Assembly (NCBI GenBank): GCA_902532195.1
Contig: CACAHE010000009.1
Coordinates: forward strand, 1 to 38,300
DNA from: an uncultured Pelagibacteraceae bacterium
GTDB lineage: Bacteria; Pseudomonadota; Alphaproteobacteria; Pelagibacterales; Pelagibacteraceae
Direction: 5' to 3'
DNA: 38,300 bases
A model generated the notes under the pieces. It saw nothing but the letters and a program-made list of their open reading frames with translations, was not told the DNA's origin and did not search any database. How positions within the stretch are numbered: the first letter of the stretch is position 1; each line of letters starts with the position of its first letter. Of this stretch, positions 25,702 to 32,995 are shown in pieces. Made by a program: the position numbers and the translations under genes.

Positions 25702-26354
25702 GCGATTTAAATCAATTATTATTTAAATTTAATCAGAAAAAAAATTTCAATTATGATGATTTTTATGTAGGAAAAAGTAATTTTTATGCTTTTAAGTTAA
25801 TTGAAAAGTGGCCAAATTGGGAAAAGAATATAATTAATATTTGTGGAGAAAAGTTTTCAGGAAAAACTCATCTTACTAATATTTTTTTAAAAAAAAATAA
25901 AGGAAAGAAAATTAATGCAAGTGAATTAGATAATAATAAATTAAAGGAATTTAAAATTTATGAAAACATTATAATTGATGACTTTGATAAATTTTCAGAT
26001 GAAAACTTGCTTTATTCTTTATTTAATTTAGTTGATAGTGATAATAAATATTTAATTATAAATTCTATAAAACCAATTAGTCAAATTAATTTTAAGCTAA
26101 ATGATTTAAAATCTAGATCAAAGAATTGTATCATTGCAAAAATTGATAGTCCTGATGATGATTTAATGTTTGCAATTATTTTAAAAAATTTTTCTGACAG
26201 ACAAATTGAAATTGATAAGAAACTTATTGATTTTATTATTAAAAGAATTGATAGATCGTATGGTAAAATATATGAATTTATATATAAGATTGATGAACTT
26301 AGTTTAAAAAAAAAAAAACCAATAGATTTTAAAACAATAAAAGAATTATTATAG
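25698..26354 (+). CDS. hda: DnaA-related ATPase, Hda-like
   Basis: 218 residues from the ATG at 25698, which overlaps the DUF2066 TGA; an in-frame TTG at 25686 is less likely. The N-terminus contains QLLFKF (residues 6-11), similar to the sliding-clamp-binding motif of Hda. Walker A is GEKFSGKTH and Walker B is IIIDDFD. An arginine motif, IDRSYGKIYEF, sits near the C-terminus as in DnaA domain III. There is no DnaA DNA-binding domain IV. Hda-type proteins stimulate ATP hydrolysis by DnaA with the clamp, preventing re-initiation of replication. A run of 13 A lies near the 3' end (26306-26318). Confidence 0.85.
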   Translation: MSDLNQLLFKFNQKKNFNYDDFYVGKSNFYAFKLIEKWPNWEKNIINICGEKFSGKTHLTNIFLKKNKGKKINASELDNNKLKEFKIYENIIIDDFDKFSDENLLYSLFNLVDSDNKYLIINSIKPISQINFKLNDLKSRSKNCIIAKIDSPDDDLMFAIILKNFSDRQIEIDKKLIDFIIKRIDRSYGKIYEFIYKIDELSLKKKKPIDFKTIKELL

Positions 26355-26361
26355 GTTTAAA

Positions 26362-28146
26362 TTGAATAAATATAGAACACATACTTGTGGAGAACTAAAT
26401 ATTAAAAATAATGGTAAAGAAGTACTGTTATCTGGATGGATAAATAAAAAGCGTGATCACGGAAACCTTTTATTTTTGGATCTTAGAGATAATTATGGAA
26501 TTACTCAGTGTGTAGTTGAAAAAAATAATCCTAATTTTATAGAAATTGAAAAATTACCTTTGGAGACAGTAATAAAAATTAATGGAAAGGTTATTAAAAG
26601 AAGTGAAGATACAATAAACAGGGAAATAAAAACTGGTGAAATTGAAATTTCTATTTCATCTTATGAAGTTCTAGGAGCTACAAAAGAACTTCCTTTACCT
26701 GTTTTTAGTGACCAAGAGTATGCAGAAGAAATTAGATTAAAATATAGATTTCTAGATTTAAGAAGGAAAAAAATCCACCAAAATATAATTTTAAGATCTG
26801 AAGTAATTTCTTTTATAAGATCTGAAATGCAAAATTTAGGATTTCATGAATTTCAAACACCAATACTTACATCTTCTAGTCCAGAAGGAGCTAGAGATTT
26901 TTTAGTTCCTAGTAGATTAAATCCTGGAAAATTTTATGCACTTCCACAAGCTCCTCAACAATTTAAACAATTAATTATGGTTTCAGGTTTTGATAGATAC
27001 TTTCAAATAGCACCATGTTTTAGAGATGAAGATGCCAGAGCTGATCGAAGTCCTGGAGAATTTTATCAGCTTGATCTTGAAATGTCCTTTGTTGAACAAG
27101 ACGATGTTTTTGAAGTAGTAGAAAAATTAATGACCAAACTATTTAAGAAATTTTCAAAAAATAAATTATTATTTGAAAAATTTCCTAAAATAAAGTTCTC
27201 AGATGCAATGCTAAAATATGGAACAGATAAGCCAGATTTAAGGAATCCATTAGAAATTTACGATGTCACTGATATTTTTAAAAGGGAAGATGTTAAGTTT
27301 GAAATTTTCAAAAAATTAGTAAAAACAGGTTCAATTGCAAGATGCATTGTCACAAAAAAAACAAAAGATAAACCAAGAAGCTTTTTTGATGGAATTGATA
27401 ATTGGGCAAAAGGACAAGGAGCTTCTGGACTGGCTTATTTCACTTTAGAAAAAGAAGATAAACTGAGTGGCAAAGGGCCAGTAGGAAAATTTTTTGGAGT
27501 TCAAGCTTTAGAGGAAATTATGAAGGCATCATCAGCCGAGGTAGGTGATAGTATTTTTTTAGCTTGCGGAAAACAAAATGAAGTGGAGAAAATTCTTTCC
27601 CAAGCAAGACAAAAAATAGCCCATGACTTAAATTTAATTGATGAAAATACATTCGCATTTTGTTGGATTGTGGACTATCCGATGTTTGAGAAAGACGAAA
27701 TAACTAACAAAATAAAATTTAGTCATAACCCTTTTTCAATGCCACAAGGAGATATAAAAAAGTTAGATCTTAGCAAACCTCTCGATATAAAAGCATATCA
27801 ATATGATATTGTTTGTAATGGAGTTGAGCTATCATCAGGAGCAATTAGAAATCATATACCAAATTTAATGTATAAGTTATTTGAAGTTGCTGGATATAAT
27901 AAACAAACAGTAGATGAAAAATTTAGTGGAATGATAAATGCTTTAAGTTATGGTGCTCCCCCTCATGGTGGTATAGCTCCAGGTATAGATAGAATAGTAA
28001 TGTTATTAGCAGGAGAGAAAAATATAAGAGAGATTACATTGTTTCCAATGAATCAAAATGCTCAAGATCTAATGATGAATGCCCCATCTTCTGTATCAGA
28101 AGAACAACTTAAAGAGTTAAATTTAATTTTAAAAAAAAAAAAATAA
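26362..28146 (+). CDS. aspS: aspartyl-tRNA synthetase, probably non-discriminating
   Basis: 594 residues, the bacterial-type AspRS: N-terminal OB fold (about 1-110), class II core with the motif 2 block FRDEDARADRSPGEFYQLDLEMSF, the inserted GAD domain (about 290-420), and motif 3 GIAPGIDRIVMLLAG. The start is TTG (26362-26364); the translation MNKYRTHTCGEL begins as the family does and no ATG is nearby. H33 in KRDHGNLLFLDLRD corresponds to the position that is His in non-discriminating enzymes and Leu in E. coli. This suggests it also charges tRNA-Asn, with GatCAB completing Asn-tRNA. The 3' end is a run of 13 A. Confidence 0.96.
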   Translation: MNKYRTHTCGELNIKNNGKEVLLSGWINKKRDHGNLLFLDLRDNYGITQCVVEKNNPNFIEIEKLPLETVIKINGKVIKRSEDTINREIKTGEIEISISSYEVLGATKELPLPVFSDQEYAEEIRLKYRFLDLRRKKIHQNIILRSEVISFIRSEMQNLGFHEFQTPILTSSSPEGARDFLVPSRLNPGKFYALPQAPQQFKQLIMVSGFDRYFQIAPCFRDEDARADRSPGEFYQLDLEMSFVEQDDVFEVVEKLMTKLFKKFSKNKLLFEKFPKIKFSDAMLKYGTDKPDLRNPLEIYDVTDIFKREDVKFEIFKKLVKTGSIARCIVTKKTKDKPRSFFDGIDNWAKGQGASGLAYFTLEKEDKLSGKGPVGKFFGVQALEEIMKASSAEVGDSIFLACGKQNEVEKILSQARQKIAHDLNLIDENTFAFCWIVDYPMFEKDEITNKIKFSHNPFSMPQGDIKKLDLSKPLDIKAYQYDIVCNGVELSSGAIRNHIPNLMYKLFEVAGYNKQTVDEKFSGMINALSYGAPPHGGIAPGIDRIVMLLAGEKNIREITLFPMNQNAQDLMMNAPSSVSEEQLKELNLILKKKK

Positions 28147-28148
28147 AT

Positions 28149-28982
28149 TTACTTCTTTCCCTTTAAATTTATTCTTATATCAGACAAATCTACTAGTTTT
28201 TTCTTATAATTACTTCTTAGAAATCCTTTACTGGTAATATCTTTTACTATTTTTAAAAACTTATCTTGGTCTTCAGTAATTTCCTCAGTTTTATCATCAT
28301 TTATTTTATCTGTACCGCTAATAGATGGTGTATGAGCTAAGTCCTCTCTATTTAAATATGAAATTGCCAATTCTCTAAAAATGTAATCAAGTATTGAAGT
28401 TGCACTTAAAATTCTATCATTGCCATTTACTTTTCCAGATGGTTCAAATTTTGTGCCAACATATGCATTAACATATTCATCTAAAGGCACTCCATATTGC
28501 AAACCTAAAGATATAGCTATAGCAAAATTATTCATTAATGCTTTTACTAATTCACCTTCCTTACTTGTATCAATAAATATTTCACCAATTTTTCCATCTT
28601 CATATTCACCAGTATGTAAATAAACTTTATGATCTCCAATGGTAGCTTTTTGAATATATCCTTTTCGTCTATCAGGCATTCCAAATCTTTTACTTACTTT
28701 TTCATTTAAATTTTTTACGAAATATTGATTATTTTTTGAAATATTCTTTGAATTTTTATTTGGAAATACATCTACTTTTTTAGCGTCTTTTTGAGCATCT
28801 CCATTTTCAGTATTACTTGCTAAATTTTTTGTTTTTCTGTTATCTAATTTAACATCTAATATTTCAAATTTTCCATCATCTCTCTTCTCTATTTTTTGAA
28901 GTTCATTTTCATTGATATCATCTAAATAATGGCTTACTTTAAACGTACAATTATAAAAGGTTTCTACTAAATATTTTGCCAT
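28149..28982 (-). CDS. free-standing TSCPD / NrdJ C-terminal-like protein
   Basis: 277 residues. Residues 100-217 (from [11 protein letters not shown] through [16 protein letters not shown] and [20 protein letters not shown] to [18 protein letters not shown]) closely match the C-terminal TSCPD region of long alphaproteobacterial adenosylcobalamin-dependent ribonucleotide reductase, as I remember that family. No reductase catalytic domain is present: the protein has a single cysteine (C12), no thiol pair and no C-terminal zinc-finger cysteines. The first 55 residues ([35 protein letters not shown]) look well ordered; 56-95 and 220-240 are polar linkers. Function unknown; a regulatory or nucleotide-binding role is inference only. 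It is a single-gene unit, its 3' end 2 bp from aspS. Confidence 0.75.
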   Translation of the reverse strand: MAKYLVETFYNCTFKVSHYLDDINENELQKIEKRDDGKFEILDVKLDNRKTKNLASNTENGDAQKDAKKVDVFPNKNSKNISKNNQYFVKNLNEKVSKRFGMPDRRKGYIQKATIGDHKVYLHTGEYEDGKIGEIFIDTSKEGELVKALMNNFAIAISLGLQYGVPLDEYVNAYVGTKFEPSGKVNGNDRILSATSILDYIFRELAISYLNREDLAHTPSISGTDKINDDKTEEITEDQDKFLKIVKDITSKGFLRSNYKKKLVDLSDIRINLKGKK

Positions 28983-29021
28983 AGATTTACTAAAATTATA
29001 TTTTTGAGTCTTAGTAAATAT

Positions 29022-29035
29022 ATTGTATATACAAT
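29022..29035. promoter_or_regulatory. 14-bp perfect palindrome, possible operator
   Basis: ATTGTATATACAAT reads the same on both strands (half-sites ATTGTA and TACAAT, two-base centre). It lies in the 112-bp divergent gap, 40 bp upstream of the TSCPD gene and 60 bp upstream of the NDUFA12 gene. A second pair of the same half-sites occurs at 29062-29078. This suggests a protein-binding site, but the palindrome is AT-rich and could arise by chance. Confidence 0.4.
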
Positions 29036-29061
29036 TATTAATTTTAGTCTAATTTATTTTT

Positions 29062-29078
29062 TACAATTTTGGATTGTA
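29062..29078. promoter_or_regulatory. inverted TACAAT...ATTGTA repeat
   Basis: TACAAT (29062-29067) and ATTGTA (29073-29078) form a 6-bp inverted repeat around TTTGG. It uses the same half-sites as the palindrome at 29022-29035 in the opposite order. It ends 16 bp before the NDUFA12 start. It could be a second operator half-pair or a small hairpin in the leader. Confidence 0.3.
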
Positions 29079-29094
29079 TATTTTTTGAAAATTT

Positions 29095-29454
29095 ATGTTG
29101 ACACTAATTAAAGAAATTTTTATCTGGTGGAATCGCCAAACACTAGGAACTCGAATTCATACTTTGCTATTTGGAAAACTGGTGGGTAAAGACAGTTATG
29201 GAAATAAATATTATCAAAGCAAAGACGGAAAAAGATGGGTAATTTATAAAGATGAAGTTGATGCTTCAAAAATTCCTAATGAATGGTACTCCTGGATACA
29301 TTTTACCAAAAATAAAATTGAGAATGTTCATGATTTGAAGAAATTCGAATGGCAAAAACCTCATCGACCAAATTTAACAGGAACACATAAATCTTATCAT
29401 CCTAATAAAAATAGTTATGAAAACAAAAAAAAATACAATACTTGGAAAAAATAA
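29095..29454 (+). CDS. NDUFA12-family NADH dehydrogenase accessory subunit
   Basis: 119 residues of the NDUFA12/B17.2 family, a supernumerary subunit of respiratory complex I shared by mitochondria and alphaproteobacteria. Diagnostic features are WWNRQTLGTRIHTLLFGKLVGKDSYGNKYY at the N-terminus (split: W-W-N-R then G-x-x-V-G-x-D-x-x-G-N-x-Y-Y), RWVIYKDEVDASKIP, and EWYSWIH with WQKPHRPNLTGT near the end. It is probably peripheral, on the cytoplasmic arm. Nuo genes are not nearby; location next to DUF2155 and accBC-aroQ is the usual alphaproteobacterial setting. The end overlaps the DUF2155 gene by 38 bases. Confidence 0.93.
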   Translation: MLTLIKEIFIWWNRQTLGTRIHTLLFGKLVGKDSYGNKYYQSKDGKRWVIYKDEVDASKIPNEWYSWIHFTKNKIENVHDLKKFEWQKPHRPNLTGTHKSYHPNKNSYENKKKYNTWKK

Positions 29455-29848
29455 AACAGTTTTTTATCAATTTATTGTTTTTCTTATTTTTTATTTATTT
29501 ATTATCCCGTTAAATCTAGCATACTCCTTAGAGTCTTTAAATAAGCTAGAAGGTGATTTGGTAGAAATTAAAATACTTGATAAGATGAGCTCAAAAAATA
29601 GTAAATTAACATTAAAAATAGGTGAAGAAAAAAAATTTGAAAATTTATTAATCAAAGCTTTAAAATGCAAGAATTCAGAGTTTGATGACAATCCAGAAAT
29701 AACAGCATATTTACAGGTAATAGATATAACAAATAAAAAAAATGATGAAGTTTTTGTATTCAACGGTTGGACATTTTCATCAAGCCCATCCCTAAGACCG
29801 TTTGATCATCCTATTTATGATATATGGTTAATAAAATGTTTTAATTAG
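29417..29848 (+). CDS. DUF2155 domain protein, exported
   Basis: 143 residues: a signal peptide (about 15-35, VFYQFIVFLIFYLFIIPLNLAYS) followed by the DUF2155 domain. Its hallmark is the C-terminal block VFNGWTFSSSPSLRPFDHPIYDIWLIKC, seen here at 115-142. Two cysteines (in LKCKN and IKCFN) may form a disulphide in the periplasm. Function unknown; the family is essentially alphaproteobacterial and sits next to NDUFA12 and accC, as here. The ATG lies 38 bases inside the NDUFA12 gene; no later Met precedes the signal peptide. The 3' end overlaps accC by four bases. Confidence 0.87.
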   Translation: MKTKKNTILGKNKTVFYQFIVFLIFYLFIIPLNLAYSLESLNKLEGDLVEIKILDKMSSKNSKLTLKIGEEKKFENLLIKALKCKNSEFDDNPEITAYLQVIDITNKKNDEVFVFNGWTFSSSPSLRPFDHPIYDIWLIKCFN

Positions 29849-31182
29849 ATAATTTTATCATTATCTAACCAACTTACGTTAAAATCTGATTTTAGAAATT
29901 TTTCATGTTCTAATAATTTTTTATGTAAATCAATAGTTGTAGAGATACCTTCAATTACAAATTCATCTAGTGATCTTTGCATTCTTTGAATAGCCTCTTG
30001 TCTATTTCTGCCTTGAGTTATAACTTTGCAAATCATGCTATCATAATAAGGTGTAACTTTATAACCTTGATATATTGAACCATCGACTCTTGTTCTGAAT
30101 CCAGAAGGCTGATGACACATTCCTATTATTCCAGGAGATGGTTGAAAATTTTTACCTGCATCTTCTGCATTAATTCTACACTCTATAGCATGTCCTCTAG
30201 GAGCAATATCAGTTTGTTTTAATGCAGTATCTCCAGTGAAAGCAATCCATATTTGCTCCTTAATTATGTCTATTCCAGTTACCATTTCTGTTACAGGGTG
30301 TTCAACTTGAACTCTTGTATTCATTTCTAAAAAATAAAATTTTTTGTCTTGATATATATATTCTACAGTCCCGGCACCCTCATAACCAATTTTACTAACC
30401 ATACTAACTGTTTTTTCAAATAAATCTTTTCTAATTTTATCATTTAGTATCGGACTTGGTGTTTCTTCAATTAGTTTTTGATGTCTTCTTTGAACAGAAC
30501 AATCTCTTTCATGCAAATGAACGGTTCTATTTTTTCCTGACATTATCTGTACCTCGATATGTCTTGGGTTCTCAAAAAATTTTTCAATATAAACTTCGTC
30601 ATTTCCAAAATATTTTTGAGCTTCAGATTTTGCCATTATAAATAATTTTTCAAATTCATTTTCATTATTTACAATTTTCATTCCTTTTCCCCCTCCGCCT
30701 CCTGCAGCTTTTATTAGGACTGGAAATCCAATTTTTTTGCATACTTTTTTAGCTTCATCTAAATTTGATACCCCGCCTTCGGATCCTTCAATCACTGGTA
30801 AACCATTTTCTTTTGCAATCTTTTTTGCTTGAATTTTATCTCCCATCATTTTTATAAGTCTGGAAGATGGGCCTATGAATTTAATATTGCTCTCTTCCAA
30901 AATTTTTGCAAAATTATGGTTTTCAGATAAAAAACCATAACCTGGATGAACTGCTTCAGAATTTGTTAATTCAATAGCTGACATTATTGCGGGTATATTT
31001 AAGTAGCTATTTACTGGTTGATGAGGACCTATACATATACTTTCATCAGCTAATCTTACATGCATACTTTCTTTGTCAACATCAGAGTAAACTGCAACAG
31101 TCGAAATACCCCACTCCTTACATGCTCTTATTATTCTAACTGCTATCTCACCTCTGTTGGCAATTAATATTTTTTTAAACAT
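29845..31182 (-). CDS. accC: acetyl-CoA carboxylase, biotin carboxylase subunit
   Basis: ATP-dependent carboxylation of biotin on AccB, first half of malonyl-CoA formation. 445 residues, normal length. It starts MFKKILIANRGEIAVRII. The ATP-grasp glycine loop GGGGGKGMK lies at 161-169. The biotin/bicarbonate-site blocks HLHERDCSVQRRHQK and EMNTRVQVEHPVTE are intact. The start shares one base with the accB stop (TAATG). Its 3' end overlaps convergent DUF2155 by four bases. Products feed fabD, elsewhere in this window. Confidence 0.97.
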   Translation of the reverse strand: MFKKILIANRGEIAVRIIRACKEWGISTVAVYSDVDKESMHVRLADESICIGPHQPVNSYLNIPAIMSAIELTNSEAVHPGYGFLSENHNFAKILEESNIKFIGPSSRLIKMMGDKIQAKKIAKENGLPVIEGSEGGVSNLDEAKKVCKKIGFPVLIKAAGGGGGKGMKIVNNENEFEKLFIMAKSEAQKYFGNDEVYIEKFFENPRHIEVQIMSGKNRTVHLHERDCSVQRRHQKLIEETPSPILNDKIRKDLFEKTVSMVSKIGYEGAGTVEYIYQDKKFYFLEMNTRVQVEHPVTEMVTGIDIIKEQIWIAFTGDTALKQTDIAPRGHAIECRINAEDAGKNFQPSPGIIGMCHQPSGFRTRVDGSIYQGYKVTPYYDSMICKVITQGRNRQEAIQRMQRSLDEFVIEGISTTIDLHKKLLEHEKFLKSDFNVSWLDNDKII

Positions 31183-31550
31183 TATTCAAGAATAATAAGA
31201 TTTTGGCCAAACTCGACAGGTTGACCATCTTCGACGCAAATTTTTTTTACCACTCCATCAGAAGGTGATGGCACATGATTCATCGTTTTCATAGCTTCCA
31301 CAATCATTACACTATCTCCTTTTTTAATTTTTTTTCCTATTTCAACAAATTTTTTTGCTCCTGGTTCAGGAGCCAAGTATGCAGTTCCAACTATAGGACT
31401 TTTTACAATTATTCCAGTTTCTTGTTCATTATTATCTTTATCTACATCATCATTTATTTTAATATTTGAAAAATTTTGATCTTTTAAAGATTTTTTTAAC
31501 TCGTCTAGAGCTTCAACTAATTTTTTAATTATTTTTTTATCTATTTCCAT
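31182..31550 (-). CDS. accB: biotin carboxyl carrier protein
   Basis: 122-residue BCCP, somewhat short. The N-terminal helical region and a polar linker (about 25-45) are followed by the biotinyl domain from about 48. The biotinylated lysine is K88 in VEAMKTMNHV; the AMKT variant of the usual AMKM motif is common in alphaproteobacteria to my knowledge. The thumb segment of E. coli AccB appears as GTAYLAPEPGAKKFVEIG. It overlaps aroQ by 14 bases and accC by one base. Confidence 0.95.
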   Translation of the reverse strand: MEIDKKIIKKLVEALDELKKSLKDQNFSNIKINDDVDKDNNEQETGIIVKSPIVGTAYLAPEPGAKKFVEIGKKIKKGDSVMIVEAMKTMNHVPSPSDGVVKKICVEDGQPVEFGQNLIILE

Positions 31551-31983
31551 TCTTTAGCAACTCTTGCATTGCATTTATGGCTAAAATATAGCCATTGACA
31601 CCCAGTCCACAAATTATTCCTGAAACAACTCCACTAATAAGAGATTTTTGTCTAAATTCTTCTCTATTGTGGATATTAGATATATGAAGTTCTATTTTAG
31701 GTTTTTTATATATGCTTAAGGCATCTCTAATTGCAACTGAGGTATGAGTAAATCCTGCTGCATTTATTATAATTCCCCCACTATCTTTTCTTGCTTGTTG
31801 AATCATATTAACTATTTCTCCCTCTATATTTGATTGCTTAAAATCAATTTTAATATTTAATTCCTTTGATTTTTTGAGACACATCTCTTTCAATTCTTTA
31901 AAAGTCGTCGAGCCATATTGGGATTGTTCTCTTTCTCCTAATAGATTAAGATTTGGGCCATTAATGATTAATATATTATTCAC
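31537..31983 (-). CDS. aroQ: 3-dehydroquinate dehydratase, type II
   Basis: Third step of the shikimate pathway (trans-dehydration). 148 residues, normal for the dodecameric type II enzyme. Conserved: NGPNLNLLG (8-16), catalytic Y23 in QSQYG, NAAGFTHTSVAIRDAL with H80, and the E-x-H-I-S-N block with H100, followed by the REEFR arginine. The start is GTG at 31981-31983. Order aroQ-accB-accC is typical. Only 17 bp separate it from the divergent thiS start. Confidence 0.96.
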   Translation of the reverse strand: MNNILIINGPNLNLLGEREQSQYGSTTFKELKEMCLKKSKELNIKIDFKQSNIEGEIVNMIQQARKDSGGIIINAAGFTHTSVAIRDALSIYKKPKIELHISNIHNREEFRQKSLISGVVSGIICGLGVNGYILAINAMQELLKNGNR

Positions 31984-32000
31984 AATTACTTTTATAATAC

Positions 32001-32219
32001 ATGAAAAATAAAAATAAAATAAAAATTAAACTTAATGGCAAAAAATTAGCACTTAATCAAAGTTCAACACTCTTTTCTTTAGTTAAAAAACTTAATATTC
32101 CTTTAAATAAAGTTGCAATAGAACTAAATAGGAAAATAATAGATAAAAAAAAAATTAAATACATCAAAATAAGGAATAAAGATAATATAGAAATTGTATA
32201 TTTTATAGGTGGAGGTTAA
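32001..32219 (+). CDS. thiS: thiamine sulphur-carrier protein ThiS
   Basis: 72-residue ubiquitin-like protein whose C-terminal glycines become a thiocarboxylate and donate sulphur to the thiazole ring of thiamine. It ends VYFIGGG, the required Gly-Gly terminus. The interior has the expected pattern of beta strands and L-x-x-L-x-x-L-N-I-P near 25-35. The start lies 17 bp from the GTG of divergent aroQ, so its leader is minimal and has no TPP riboswitch. The stop overlaps the thiG ATG by one base (TAATG). Confidence 0.92.
   Translation: MKNKNKIKIKLNGKKLALNQSSTLFSLVKKLNIPLNKVAIELNRKIIDKKKIKYIKIRNKDNIEIVYFIGGG
32211..32215 (+). promoter_or_regulatory. thiG ribosome-binding site inside thiS Gly codons
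   Basis: GGAGG at 32211-32215 lies within the codons for the last Gly residues of ThiS (GGT GGA GGT TAA) and three bases before the thiG ATG at 32219. The spacing is short, but the match to the 16S rRNA tail is strong and unusual for this window, where most genes have no clear Shine-Dalgarno sequence. Confidence 0.5.
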
Positions 32220-32995
32220 TGAGTAAAAAAGACTATTTTATTGTTGGTAAAAAGAAATTTACTTCAAGATTAATTGTTGGAACAGGTAAATATAGAAATA
32301 TGGCTGAATGTGCAAAAGCTGTTAAAATTTCTGGTGCAGAAATCGTAACAGTTGCAGTTAGGAGAGTAAATATTTTAGATAAAAAAAAACCAATGTTAAT
32401 GGATTATATTGATCCAAAAAAAATAACTTATTTACCAAATACAGCTGGTTGCTTTAATTCTAATGAAGCGTTAAGAACTTTAAGACTAGCAAGAGAAATT
32501 GGAGGATGGAAATTGGTTAAGTTAGAAGTATTGGGAGATAAAAAAAATCTTTTTCCTGAAATGATTGAAACTTTAAAATCCACTGAAATTTTGACTAAAG
32601 AGGGCTTCAAAGTTATGGTTTATTGTAATGATGATCCTTTAATGGCAAAAAGATTAGAAAACGTTGGAGCGAGCGCAATTATGCCTTTAGCAGCTCCAAT
32701 AGGATCAGGACTAGGAATTCAAAATAAAACCAACATTAAAATTATATTACAACAAACTAAGTTACCAGTAGTAATAGATGCTGGACTCGGCGAAGCTTCA
32801 GATGCTTCCATTGCGATGGAATTAGGATGTGATGGAGTTTTAATAAATACAGCTATCGCAAAAGCAAAAGACCCATTGCAAATGGCAGAGGCAATGAAAT
32901 ATGCTGTGGTAGCTGGTAGAAAATCTTATTTATCAGGAAGAATTAAAAAAAATATTTTTGGCGATCCATCTTCTCCAAAAAAAGGTATTATTTAA
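32219..32995 (+). CDS. thiG: thiazole synthase ThiG
   Basis: Forms the thiazole phosphate of thiamine from deoxyxylulose phosphate, dehydroglycine and ThiS thiocarboxylate. 258 residues, normal length. Features: [12 protein letters not shown] (14-25), PNTAGCFN near 73-80, the Schiff-base lysine K101 in [10 protein letters not shown], and phosphate-binding glycine segments PIGSGLGI and [12 protein letters not shown]. The start shares a base with the thiS stop. Its 3' end overlaps convergent rne by eight bases. The glycine oxidase or ThiH that would supply dehydroglycine is not in this window. Confidence 0.96.
   Translation: MSKKDYFIVGKKKFTSRLIVGTGKYRNMAECAKAVKISGAEIVTVAVRRVNILDKKKPMLMDYIDPKKITYLPNTAGCFNSNEALRTLRLAREIGGWKLVKLEVLGDKKNLFPEMIETLKSTEILTKEGFKVMVYCNDDPLMAKRLENVGASAIMPLAAPIGSGLGIQNKTNIKIILQQTKLPVVIDAGLGEASDASIAMELGCDGVLINTAIAKAKDPLQMAEAMKYAVVAGRKSYLSGRIKKNIFGDPSSPKKGII

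Noticed and set aside
31993..31998. Perfect TATAAT just before the thiS ATG
   Set aside because: A start site about seven bases downstream would fall inside the gene, so it cannot serve this start; such hexamers are frequent by chance in DNA this AT-rich.
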